This document shows, one piece after another, positions 24,201 through 35,812 of a stretch of 64,000 nucleotides of DNA. The stretch comes from Aurelia coerulea (taxonomy: Eukaryota > Cnidaria > Scyphozoa > Semaeostomeae > Ulmaridae). The translations under genes were made by a program, and so were the position numbers. The DNA is taken from the NCBI GenBank assembly GCA_039566865.1, contig CM076961.1, positions 9,943,501-10,007,500 on the forward strand. The letters are read 5' to 3'. Numbering within the stretch: the first letter of the stretch is position 1; every line of letters begins with the position of its first letter. The notes below the pieces were generated by a model that was given only the letters and a program-made list of their open reading frames with translations, had not been told where the DNA came from and searched no databases.

Positions 24201-24450
24201 ATGTATAAGAAACAACAAAGGAAGAACCTGAGCAAAGGATTAACTTTGTCAGCTGTTTTTCAGATTTTTGGTGCTGCCGTTAAAGCCCTCTCCAGTGAGA
24301 AGAGGGGCATTATGAAAATACTTTATGATGAATATGTTTTACAGACAGACATACCTGTTCGAATTTTTAATGATGTCCTCGCGTTTACTTATGTTTTAGT
24401 CCTGTTTTACACGTCAAAACATGCATACATCCACTCACTCGACCTCAGAC
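24201..24450 (+). repeat. Half unit left of the turn-around
   Basis: Only the first 250 bases of a unit, cut at the MITE-A insertion site and followed at once by the mirror image. Confidence 0.95.
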
Positions 24451-24460
24451 ATCTGAGGTC
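24441..24460. other. Head-to-head turn-around of the array at the MITE-A site
   Basis: Reads GACCTCAGACATCTGAGGTC. Two left host flanks (GACCTC) face each other across AGACATCT, the residue seen in footprint c. Every unit landmark left of here has its mirror image at 48901 minus its coordinate, until about 22590 / 26311, where variants start to differ. Orientation is + everywhere to the left and - everywhere to the right. Confidence 0.9.
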
Positions 24461-24700
24461 GAGTGAGTGGATGTATGCATGTTTTGACGTGTAAAACAGG
24501 ACTAAAACATAAGTAAACGCGAGGACATCATTAAAAATTCGAACAGGTATGTCTGTCTGTAAAACATATTCATCATAAAGTATTTTCATAATGCCCCTCT
24601 TCTCACTGGAGAGGGCTTTAACGGCAGCACCAAAAATCTGAAAAACAGCTGACAAAGTTAATCCTTTGCTCAGGTTCTTCCTTTGTTGTTTCTTATACAT
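24451..24700 (-). repeat. Half unit right of the turn-around
   Basis: Mirror image of 24201-24450 around 24450.5. It ends at the MITE-A insertion site. Confidence 0.95.
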
Positions 24701-24950
24701 GGCATAGAAGAACAGTGATGCTACGAGAATTGTATGTGGCTGTGAAAGTCTTTACAGTCATTTGGTCGAAGATTTTAATGTTTCTATCCATTGAACGTGG
24801 TTGGTTTAGTGTTCAAATTCAAATGAAGCATAGCCATTGTGAATGGCAGACTGGTCCCACCACGAGCTATACGACGGGTCACACCACGGGTCACAGCACG
24901 GGTCACACCCTTCTTAGATGCCTCAGTACACATTTTACCAAAGAAAACGA

Positions 24951-25036
24951 CGGGTCACACGGGTCACACTAATTTTTTATAAAAAATATAGTATCTAATA
25001 TTTTTTATAAAAAATGACTGTGACCCGTGTGACCCG
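24951..25036. repeat. AT-rich hairpin, first copy in the right arm
   Basis: Mirror of the hairpin at 23865-23950. Arms and loop are as in the representative copy. Confidence 0.92.
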
Positions 25037-25398
25037 TGTGACCCGTGCCAATTTCTATACAAATTCAATAGATATCGCCCTTTAGTAGTGTGACCCATGG
25101 TGTTACCCGTGGTGTGACCCGTCAATTTCTTGCAGTATCGCTATACTGGTCCACTAATAAATCTTTATTTCATAAAATCGATGATATTTGGCTGCCAGTA
25201 CATTTGTTTAGTTCGATTGAAGGTGGAAATTCCATGATTTCAGAGCCAAAGGCCGTTTTGATTCATTTCGTGACGTCAAATTGAACAATCAACATCACTA
25301 ATCACAAAACAAATCACATATCCGGAACGAGCGCCATCGAATTAGTACCATTCGAGTGAAAAAGTTTAAATTTGAGCTCTTATAAAAAATTTTACCCT

Positions 25399-25669
25399 CA
25401 GACAATCCTCGCCAAAACCTCTTGTCACAAACTGAATTTTTCAGCATTTTTCAACAAAAATCTAAGTGCCTACCACTTCAGCGGAAATATCTCGTAAACC
25501 CCCCTTCCCCCCAAGTCAATGTTGTTTGTCTTGACTCAGGACACTTGCTGCATGATATTTTCCAAGTTAGAGAATTCAGCAACATTGACTTGGGGGGTAA
25601 AGGGGGGTATTTGCTCTTCAGATCTACCTTTTTCCATTTTGTGACAAGGGTTTTGGCGAGGATTGTCTG
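25399..25669 (-). mobile_element. MITE-A copy 16
   Basis: First inverted copy; base 135 G. Confidence 0.88.
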
Positions 25670-25914
25670 AGGTCGAGTGAGTGGATGTATGCATGTTTTG
25701 ACGTGTAAAACAGGACTAAAACATAAGTAAACGCGAGGACATCATTAAAAATTCGAACAGGTATGTCTGTCTGTAAAACATATTCATCATAAAGTATTTT
25801 CATAATGCCCCTCTTCTCACTGGAGAGGGCTTTAACGGCAGCACCAAAAATCTGAAAAACAGCTGACAAAGTTAATCCTTTGCTCAGGTTCTTCCTTTGT
25901 TGTTTCTTATACAT

Positions 25915-27128
25915 GGCATAGAAGAACAGTGATGCTACGAGAATTGTATGTGGCTGTGAAAGTCTTTACAGTCATTTGGTCGAAGATTTTAATGTTTCTA
26001 TCCATTGAACGTGGTTGGTTTAGTGTTCAAATTCAAATGAAGCATAGCCATTGTGAATGGCAGACTGGTCCCACCACGAGCTATACGACGGGTCACACCA
26101 CGGGTCACAGCACGGGTCACACCCTTCTTAGATGCCTCAGTACACATTTTACCAAAGAAAACGACGGGTCACACGGGTCACACTAATTTTTTATAAAAAA
26201 TATAGTATCTAATATTTTTTATAAAAAATGACTGTGACCCGTGTGACCCGTGTGACCCGTGCCAATTTCTATACAAATTCAATAGATATCGCCCTTTAGT
26301 AGTGTGACCCATGGTGTTACCCGTGGTGTGACCCGTCAATTTCTTGCAGTATCGCTATACTGGTCCACTAATAAATCTTTATTTCATAAAATCGATGATA
26401 TTTGGCTGCCAGTACATTTGTTTAGTTCGATTGAAGGTGGAAATTCCATGATTTCAGAGCCAAAGGCCGTTTTGATTCATTTCGTGACGTCAAATTGAAC
26501 AATCAACATCACTAATCACAAAACAAATCACATATCCGGAACGAGCGCCATCGAATTAGTACCATTCGAGTGAAAAAGTTTAAATTTGAGCTCTTATAAA
26601 AAATTTTACCCTCAGACAATCCTCGCCAAAACCTCTTGTCACAAACTGAATTTTTCAGCATTTTTCAACAAAAATCTAAGTGCCTACCACTTCAGCGGAA
26701 ATATCTCGTAAACCCCCCTTCCCCCCAAGTCAATGTTGTTTTTCTTGACTCAGGACACTTGCTGCATGATATTTTCCAAGTTAGAGAATTCAGCAACATT
26801 GACTTGGGGGGTAAAGGGGGGTATTTGCTCTTCAGATCTACCTTTTTCCATTTTGTGACAAGGGTTTTGGCGAGGATTGTCTGAGGTCGAGTGAGTGGAT
26901 GTATGCATGTTTTGACGTGTAAAACAGGACTAAAACATAAGTAAACGCGAGGACATCATTAAAAATTCGAACAGGTATGTCTGTCTGTAAAACATATTCA
27001 TCATAAAGTATTTTCATAATGCCCCTCTTCTCACTGGAGAGGGCTTTAACGGCAGCACCAAAAATCTGAAAAACAGCTGACAAAGTTAATCCTTTGCTCA
27101 GGTTCTTCCTTTGTTGTTTCTTATACAT
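25915..27128 (-). repeat. Satellite unit R3, 1214 bp, rare MITE-A variant
   Basis: Filled; shares the private MITE-A 142 A change with L11. Confidence 0.95.
26613..26883 (-). mobile_element. MITE-A copy 17, base 142 A
   Basis: Base 135 G and the rare 142 A change shared with copy 9. Confidence 0.88.
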
Positions 27129-28342
27129 GGCATAGAAGAACAGTGATGCTACGAGAATTGTATGTGGCTGTGAAAGTCTTTACAGTCATTTGGTCGAAGA
27201 TTTTAATGTTTCTATCCATTGAACGTGGTTGGTTTAGTGTTCAAATTCAAATGAAGCATAGCCATTGTGAATGGCAGACTGGTCCCACCACGAGCTATAC
27301 GACGGGTCACACCACGGGTCACAGCACGGGTCACACCCTTCTTAGATGCCTCAGTACACATTTTACCAAAGAAAACGACGGGTCACACGGGTCACACTAA
27401 TTTTTTATAAAAAATATAGTATCTAATATTTTTTATAAAAAATGACTGTGACCCGTGTGACCCGTGTGACCCGTGCCAATTTCTATACAAATTCAATAGA
27501 TATCGCCCTTTAGTAGTGTGACCCATGGTGTTACCCGTGGTGTGACCCGTCAATTTCTTGCAGTATCGCTATACTGGTCCACTAATAAATCTTTATTTCA
27601 TAAAATCGATGATATTTGGCTGCCAGTACATTTGTTTAGTTCGATTGAAGGTGGAAATTCCATGATTTCAGAGCCAAAGGCCGTTTTGATTCATTTCGTG
27701 ACGTCAAATTGAACAATCAACATCACTAATCACAAAACAAATCACATATCCGGAACGAGCGCCATCGAATTAGTACCATTCGAGTGAAAAAGTTTAAATT
27801 TGAGCTCTTATAAAAAATTTTACCCTCAGACAATCCTCGCCAAAACCTCTTGTCACAAACTGAATTTTTCAGCATTTTTCAACAAAAATCTAAGTGCCTA
27901 CCACTTCAGCGGAAATATCTCGTAAACCCCCCTTCCCCCCAAGTCAATGTTGTTTGTCTTGATTCAGGACACTTGCTGCATGATATTTTCCAAGTTAGAG
28001 AATTCAGCAACATTGACTTGGGGGGTAAAGGGGGGTATTTGCTCTTCAGATCTACCTTTTTCCATTTTGTGACAAGGGTTTTGGCGAGGATTGTCTGAGG
28101 TCGAGTGAGTGGATGTATGCATGTTTTGACGTGTAAAACAGGACTAAAACATAAGTAAACGCGAGGACATCATTAAAAATTCGAACAGGTATGTCTGTCT
28201 GTAAAACATATTCATCATAAAGTATTTTCATAATGCCCCTCTTCTCACTGGAGAGGGCTTTAACGGCAGCACCAAAAATCTGAAAAACAGCTGACAAAGT
28301 TAATCCTTTGCTCAGGTTCTTCCTTTGTTGTTTCTTATACAT
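27129..28342 (-). repeat. Satellite unit R4, 1214 bp
   Basis: Filled; m87 C, m140 T, MITE-A 135 A. Confidence 0.95.
27827..28097 (-). mobile_element. MITE-A copy 18
   Basis: Full length; base 135 A. Confidence 0.88.
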
Positions 28343-29556
28343 GGCATAGAAGAACAGTGATGCTACGAGAATTGTATGTGGCTGTGAAAGTCTTTACAGT
28401 CATTTGGTCGAAGATTTTAATGTTTCTATCCATTGAACGTGGTTGGTTTAGTGTTCAAATTCAAATGAAGCATAGCCATTGTGAATGGCAGACTGGTCCC
28501 ACCACGAGCTATACGACGGGTCACACCACGGGTCACAGCACGGGTCACACCCTTCTTAGATGCCTCAGTACACATTTTACCAAAGAAAACGACGGGTCAC
28601 ACGGGTCACACTAATTTTTTATAAAAAATATAGTATCTAATATTTTTTATAAAAAATGACTGTGACCCGTGTGACCCGTGTGACCCGTGCCAATTTCTAT
28701 ACAAATTCAATAGATATCGCCCTTTAGTAGTGTGACCCATGGTGTTACCCGTGGTGTGACCCGTCAATTTCTTGCAGTATCGCTATACTGGTCCACTAAT
28801 AAATCTTTATTTCATAAAATCGATGATATTTGGCTGCCAGTACATTTGTTTAGTTCGATTGAAGGTGGAAATTCCATGATTTCAGAGCCAAAGGCCGTTT
28901 TGATTCATTTCGTGACGTCAAATTGAACAATCAACATCACTAATCACAAAACAAATCACATATCCGGAACGAGCGCCATCGAATTAGTACCATTCGAGTG
29001 AAAAAGTTTAAATTTGAGCTCTTATAAAAAATTTTACCCTCAGACAATCCTCGCCAAAACCTCTTGTCACAAACTGAATTTTTCAGCATTTTTCAACAAA
29101 AATCTAAGTGCCTACCACTTCAGCGGAAATATCTCGTAAACCCCCCTTCCCCCCAAGTCAATGTTGTTTGTCTTGATTCAGGACACTTGCTGCATGATAT
29201 TTTCCAAGTTAGAGAATTCAGCAACATTGACTTGGGGGGTAAAGGGGGGTATTTGCTCTTCAGATCTACCTTTTTCCATTTTGTGACAAGGGTTTTGGCG
29301 AGGATTGTCTGAGGTCGAGTGAGTGGATGTATGCATGTTTTGACGTGTAAAACAGGACTAAAACATAAGTAAACGCGAGGACATCATTAAAAATTCGAAC
29401 AGGTATGTCTGTCTGTGAAACATATTCATCATAAAGTATTTTCATAATGCCCCTCTTCTCACTGGAGAGAGCTTTAACGGCAGCACCAAAAATCTGAAAA
29501 ACAGCTGACAAAGTTAATCCTTTGCTCAGGTTCTTCCTTTGTTGTTTCTTATACAT
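28343..29556 (-). repeat. Satellite unit R5, 1214 bp
   Basis: Filled; directly downstream (unit orientation) of TA-1362 copy 4; m87 T, m140 C, MITE-A 135 A, like L9. Confidence 0.95.
29041..29311 (-). mobile_element. MITE-A copy 19
   Basis: Full length; base 135 A. Confidence 0.88.
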
Positions 29557-29853
29557 GGCATAGAAGAACAGTGATGCTACGAGAATTGTATGTGGCTGTG
29601 AAAGTCTTTACAGTCATTTGGTCGAAGATTTTAATGTTTCTATCCATTGAACGTGGTTGGTTTAGTGTTCAAATTCAAATGAAGCATAGCCATTGTGAAT
29701 GGCAGACTGGTCCCACCACGAGCTATACGACGGGTCACACCACGGGTCACAGCACGGGTCACACCCTTCTTAGATGCCTCAGTACACATTTTACCAAAGA
29801 AAACGACGGGTCACACGGGTCACACTAATTTTTTATAAAAAATATAGTATCTA

Positions 29854-31215
29854 GGGTAAGACGGGGTAAAGTGAACTATTTTGGAGGTTTTTCAAGGATA
29901 TCCTAAAGAGATTGTAGCTGAGGGCAAACTTTTTAACGTTGTTTTGACATTATGTCTTTGGGTCAGTTTATCCAGCAAAAATGTTTTTTAAATCCTTATC
30001 CATTGTCTCACAACAGAGCTTTTTTTGGCGACCGCTCTGCCTAGTTCACTTTACCCCAGACCGGGGTAAAGTGAACTACTCAGCAATTGTTCGATAAAAC
30101 CAAAATGATGCTGGTAATACCCGAAAACATGATTTATTTTGAAACTCTAAGGAGTTCTCCGCATGCCAAAACGAAACAAACCCAAAAATTTCACAAGAAT
30201 GATATTAAAAAAAAAATTAAATTGTGACCTATGTTGAGAACGATCTTTGCAGATCAAATATTAACCAAAAACTATTGTCTAAGTCACAAATTCGAGTCAA
30301 ATTGCGAGACCTGAATACAAGTCGATGAACAATAATGGGAATATACTTGGAAAATACTATACTGTATATAAATGCTAAATTACCACAAAGAAAAACATTA
30401 TTTTCAAAGTAGTTCACTTTGCCCTGAAACCTCCGCCCAGAAATAAAACCAAAACTAGTTATAAATCTATAACAATTATCAATATTCTAATTTCACCGTG
30501 ATGGCCATTTATCCTTTCCATGTCAATAGGTATGCTTGCTTCCCCAAATCCCAACAAAATTATTGGATCAGTAACTGCATTTTTGAATGAAGGTCAAACT
30601 TCGGCCATCAGATTTTTGGAGGTTTTTCAGGGAGCTGGTATCAGAATATATTTCTGTGTCATTAGAGCGAAAACTTATTCTGAAAATCATGATTTTCCGA
30701 AGGCAGAATTATGAACCAAGTGAGATTAAAAAGGTCTTCTTCATCTGACTTCATGTTCACATGAGAAAATTAAAAATCATGGGTAGTTCACTTTACCCCT
30801 CTCGAAGCAAAATATCGACTGGACGGTAGATCTTTTGAAATATTATGTTAGCGTACAAAAAAGTCTTTCTTGGCCCTTTCCTTTTGGAAAAGTAAACAAA
30901 TGGTATGTGCTTCAAATCGATCAAAACAATTATAGAAATGAATTTCGTCTTGGGGTCAAAAATTATGACCAAAGATAGGAGCCCAAACCTAACAACCATA
31001 ATTTCCCGAGGTTGTTTTTACTGCCTCGGGTAAAGGGATTTTTTGCAACAGCAGGAAGGACTATTTTGCAAAAATGTTTTTATTTTCTTTGAGCACATAT
31101 AACAAAGCATTGGGCATAAATCATGTTTTATCATTGCATGTTTACTTTTGGAGAGAAGCGGGAATGTTCTGAGTAGTTCACTTTACCCCGTAGTTCACTT
31201 TACCCCGTCTTACCC
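29854..31215 (-). mobile_element. TA-1362 element, copy 4
   Basis: Inverted with its host unit. Diagnostic bases T and C, identical to copy 2, its mirror partner in the inverted duplication. Confidence 0.93.
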
Positions 31216-31614
31216 TAATATTTTTTATAAAAAATGACTGTGACCCGTGTGACCCGTGTGACCCGTGCCAATTTCTATACAAATTCAATAGATATCGCCC
31301 TTTAGTAGTGTGACCCATGGTGTTACCCGTGGTGTGACCCGTCAATTTCTTGCAGTATCGCTATACTGGTCCACTAATAAATCTTTATTTCATAAAATCG
31401 ATGATATTTGGCTGCCAGTACATTTGTTTAGTTCGATTGAAGGTGGAAATTCCATGATTTCAGAGCCAAAGGCCGTTTTGATTCATTTCGTGACGTCAAA
31501 TTGAACAATCAACATCACTAATCACAAAACAAATCACATATCCGGAACGAGCGCCATCGAATTAGTACCATTCGAGTGAAAAAGTTTAAATTTGAGCTCT
31601 TATAAAAAATTTTA

Positions 31615-31633
31615 CCCTCAGATGTCTGAGGTC
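31615..31633 (-). other. Empty MITE-A site, footprint c
   Basis: In unit orientation GACCTCAGACATCTGAGGG: AGACA from the left end joined to TCT from the right end. It differs from footprint b, at the mirrored locus, by one base. Confidence 0.8.
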
Positions 31634-31873
31634 CAGTGAGTGGATGTATGCATGTTTTGACGTGTAAAACAGGACTAAAACATAAGTAAACGCGAGGACA
31701 TCATTAAAAATTCGAACAGGTATGTCTGTCTGTAAAACATATTCATCATAAAGTATTTTCATAATGCCCCTCTTCTCACTGGAGAGGGCTTTAACGGCAG
31801 CACCAAAAATCTGAAAAACAGCTGACAAAGTTAATCCTTTGCTCAGGTTCTTCCTTTGTTGTTTCTTATACAT

Positions 31874-33087
31874 GGCATAGAAGAACAGTGATGCTACGAG
31901 AATTGTATGTGGCTGTGAAAGTCTTTACAGTCATTTGGTCGAAGATTTTAATGTTTCTATCCATTGAACGTGGTTGGTTTAGTGTTCAAATTCAAATGAA
32001 GCATAGCCATTGTGAATGGCAGACTGGTCCCACCACGAGCTATACGACGGGTCACACCACGGGTCACAGCACGGGTCACACCCTTCTTAGATGCCTCAGT
32101 ACACATTTTACCAAAGAAAACGACGGGTCACACGGGTCACACTAATTTTTTATAAAAAATATAGTATCTAATATTTTTTATAAAAAATGACTGTGACCCG
32201 TGTGACCCGTGTGACCCGTGCCAATTTCTATACAAATTCAATAGATATCGCCCTTTAGTAGTGTGACCCATGGTGTTACCCGTGGTGTGACCCGTCAATT
32301 TCTTGCAGTATCGCTATACTGGTCCACTAATAAATCTTTATTTCATAAAATCGATGATATTTGGCTGCCAGTACATTTGTTTAGTTCGATTGAAGGTGGA
32401 AATTCCATGATTTCAGAGCCAAAGGCCGTTTTGATTCATTTCGTGACGTCAAATTGAACAATCAACATCACTAATCACAAAACAAATCACATATCCGGAA
32501 CGAGCGCCATCGAATTAGTACCATTCGAGTGAAAAAGTTTAAATTTGAGCTCTTATAAAAAATTTTACCCTCAGACAATCCTCGCCAAAACCTCTTGTCA
32601 CAAACTGAATTTTTCAGCATTTTTCAACAAAAATCTAAGTGCCTACCACTTCAGCGGAAATATCTCGTAAACCCCCCTTCCCCCCAAGTCAATGTTGTTT
32701 GTCTTGATTCAGGACACTTGCTGCATGATATTTTCCAAGTTAGAGAATTCAGCAACATTGACTTGGGGGGTAAAGGGGGGTATTTGCTCTTCAGATCTAC
32801 CTTTTTCCATTTTGTGACAAGGGTTTTGGCGAGGATTGTCTGAGGTCGAGTGAGTGGATGTATGCATGTTTTGACGTGTAAAACAGGACTAAAACATAAG
32901 TAAACGCGAGGACATCATTAAAAATTCGAACAGGTATGTCTGTCTGTAAAACATATTCATCATAAAGTATTTTCATAATGCCCCTCTTCTCACTGGAGAG
33001 GGCTTTAACGGCAGCACCAAAAATCTGAAAAACAGCTGACAAAGTTAATCCTTTGCTCAGGTTCTTCCTTTGTTGTTTCTTATACAT
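31874..33087 (-). repeat. Satellite unit R7, 1214 bp
   Basis: Filled; m87 C, m140 T, MITE-A 135 A. Confidence 0.95.
32572..32842 (-). mobile_element. MITE-A copy 20
   Basis: Full length; base 135 A. Confidence 0.88.
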
Positions 33088-34301
33088 GGCATAGAAGAAC
33101 AGTGATGCTACGAGAATTGTATGTGGCTGTGAAAGTCTTTACAGTCATTTGGTCGAAGATTTTAATGTTTCTATCCATTGAACGTGGTTGGTTTAGTGTT
33201 CAAATTCAAATGAAGCATAGCCATTGTGAATGGCAGACTGGTCCCACCACGAGCTATACGACGGGTCACACCACGGGTCACAGCACGGGTCACACCCTTC
33301 TTAGATGCCTCAGTACACATTTTACCAAAGAAAACGACGGGTCACACGGGTCACACTAATTTTTTATAAAAAATATAGTATCTAATATTTTTTATAAAAA
33401 ATGACTGTGACCCGTGTGACCCGTGTGACCCGTGCCAATTTCTATACAAATTCAATAGATATCGCCCTTTAGTAGTGTGACCCATGGTGTTACCCGTGGT
33501 GTGACCCGTCAATTTCTTGCAGTATCGCTATACTGGTCCACTAATAAATCTTTATTTCATAAAATCGATGATATTTGGCTGCCAGTACATTTGTTTAGTT
33601 CGATTGAAGGTGGAAATTCCATGATTTCAGAGCCAAAGGCCGTTTTGATTCATTTCGTGACGTCAAATTGAACAATCAACATCACTAATCACAAAACAAA
33701 TCACATATCCGGAACGAGCGCCATCGAATTAGTACCATTCGAGTGAAAAAGTTTAAATTTGAGCTCTTATAAAAAATTTTACCCTCAGACAATCCTCGCC
33801 AAAACCTCTTGTCACAAACTGAATTTTTCAGCATTTTTCAACAAAAATCTAAGTGCCTACCACTTCAGCGGAAATATCTCGTAAACCCCCCTTCCCCCCA
33901 AGTCAATGTTGTTTGTCTTGATTCAGGACACTTGCTGCATGATATTTTCCAAGTTAGAGAATTCAGCAACATTGACTTGGGGGGTAAAGGGGGGTATTTG
34001 CTCTTCAGATCTACCTTTTTCCATTTTGTGACAAGGGTTTTGGCGAGGATTGTCTGAGGTCGAGTGAGTGGATGTATGCATGTTTTGACGTGTAAAACAG
34101 GACTAAAACATAAGTAAACGCGAGGACATCATTAAAAATTCGAACAGGTATGTCTGTCTGTAAAACATATTCATCATAAAGTATTTTCATAATGCCCCTC
34201 TTCTCACTGGAGAGGGCTTTAACGGCAGCACCAAAAATCTGAAAAACAGCTGACAAAGTTAATCCTTTGCTCAGGTTCTTCCTTTGTTGTTTCTTATACA
34301 T
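33088..34301 (-). repeat. Satellite unit R8, 1214 bp
   Basis: Same marker state as R7. Only two such units stand here, where the left arm has four. Confidence 0.95.
33786..34056 (-). mobile_element. MITE-A copy 21
   Basis: Full length; base 135 A. Confidence 0.88.
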
Positions 34302-35515
34302 GGCATAGAAGAACAGTGATGCTACGAGAATTGTATGTGGCTGTGAAAGTCTTTACAGTCATTTGGTCGAAGATTTTAATGTTTCTATCCATTGAACGTG
34401 GTTGGTTTAGTGTTCAAATTCAAATGAAGCATAGCCATTGTGAATGGCAGACTGGTCCCACCACGAGCTATACGACGGGTCACACCACGGGTCACAGCAC
34501 GGGTCACACCCTTCTTAGATGCCTCAGTACACATTTTACCAAAGAAAACGACGGGTCACACGGGTCACACTAATTTTTTATAAAAAATATAGTATCTAAT
34601 ATTTTTTATAAAAAATGACTGTGACCCGTGTGACCCGTGTGACCCGTGCCAATTTCTATACAAATTCAATAGATATCGCCCTTTAGTAGTGTGACCCATG
34701 GTGTTACCCGTGGTGTGACCCGTCAATTTCTTGCAGTATCGCTATACTGGTCCACTAATAAATCTTTATTTCATAAAATCGATGATATTTGGCTGCCAGT
34801 ACATTTGTTTAGTTCGATTGAAGGTGGAAATTCCATGATTTCAGAGCCAAAGGCCGTTTTGATTCATTTCGTGACGTCAAATTGAACAATCAACATCACT
34901 AATCACAAAACAAATCACATATCCGGAACGAGCGCCATCGAATTAGTACCATTCGAGTGAAAAAGTTTAAATTTGAGCTCTTATAAAAAATTTTACCCTC
35001 AGACAATCCTCGCCAAAACCTCTTGTCACAAACTGAATTTTTCAGCATTTTTCAACAAAAATCTAAGTGCCTACCACTTCAGCGGAAATATCTCGTAAAC
35101 CCCCCTTCCCCCCAAGTCAATGTTGTTTGTCTTGATTCAGGACACTTGCTGCATGATATTTTCCAAGTTAGAGAATTCAGCAACATTGACTTGGGGGGTA
35201 AAGGGGGGTATTTGCTCTTCAGATCTACCTTTTTCCATTTTGTGACAAGGGTTTTGGCGAGGATTGTCTGAGGTCGAGTGAGTGGATGTATGCATGTTTT
35301 GACGTGTAAAACAGGACTAAAACATAAGTAAACGCGAGGACATCATTAAAAATTCGAACAGGTATGTCTGTCTGTGAAACATATTCATCATAAAGTATTT
35401 TCATAATGCCCCTCTTCTCACTGGAGAGAGCTTTAACGGCAGCACCAAAAATCTGAAAAACAGCTGACAAAGTTAATCCTTTGCTCAGGTTCTTCCTTTG
35501 TTGTTTCTTATACAT
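34302..35515 (-). repeat. Satellite unit R9, 1214 bp
   Basis: Filled; directly downstream of TA-1362 copy 5; m87 T, m140 C, MITE-A 135 A, like L3. Confidence 0.95.
35000..35270 (-). mobile_element. MITE-A copy 22
   Basis: Full length; base 135 A. Confidence 0.88.
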
Positions 35516-35812
35516 GGCATAGAAGAACAGTGATGCTACGAGAATTGTATGTGGCTGTGAAAGTCTTTACAGTCATTTGGTCGAAGATTTTAATGTTTCT
35601 ATCCATTGAACGTGGTTGGTTTAGTGTTCAAATTCAAATGAAGCATAGCCATTGTGAATGGCAGACTGGTCCCACCACGAGCTATACGACGGGTCACACC
35701 ACGGGTCACAGCACGGGTCACACCCTTCTTAGATGCCTCAGTACACATTTTACCAAAGAAAACGACGGGTCACACGGGTCACACTAATTTTTTATAAAAA
35801 ATATAGTATCTA

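Larger units (their letters stand above)
1..24450 (+). repeat. Satellite array, left arm (+ oriented units)
   Basis: Tandem units of 950 bp (empty) or 1214 bp (with MITE-A), three of them enlarged by a 1362 bp insertion. The unit start recurs at 9, 959, 3537, 4751 and so on to 24201 with exact spacing, and units typically differ at only a few bases. No interrupted or intact gene lies between units. The array runs off the left edge of the window. Positions 1-8 are the tail of a preceding unit. Confidence 0.97.
24701..25914 (-). repeat. Satellite unit R2, 1214 bp
   Basis: First complete inverted unit; m87 C, m140 T, MITE-A 135 G. Confidence 0.95.
29557..31873 (-). repeat. Satellite unit R6, 2317 bp, empty site c plus TA-1362
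   Basis: MITE-A is absent (footprint c at 31615-31633) and TA-1362 copy 4 is present. A private base change sits next to the empty site (GGTCC where others have GGTCG). Confidence 0.95.

Noticed and set aside
24201..24700. Turn-around as a simple sequencing foldback artefact
   Set aside because: Not fully excluded, but less likely: beyond about 1.9 kb the two sides carry different unit variants, the matching source lies elsewhere in the left arm, and the joint falls at a transposon footprint. It still needs read support.
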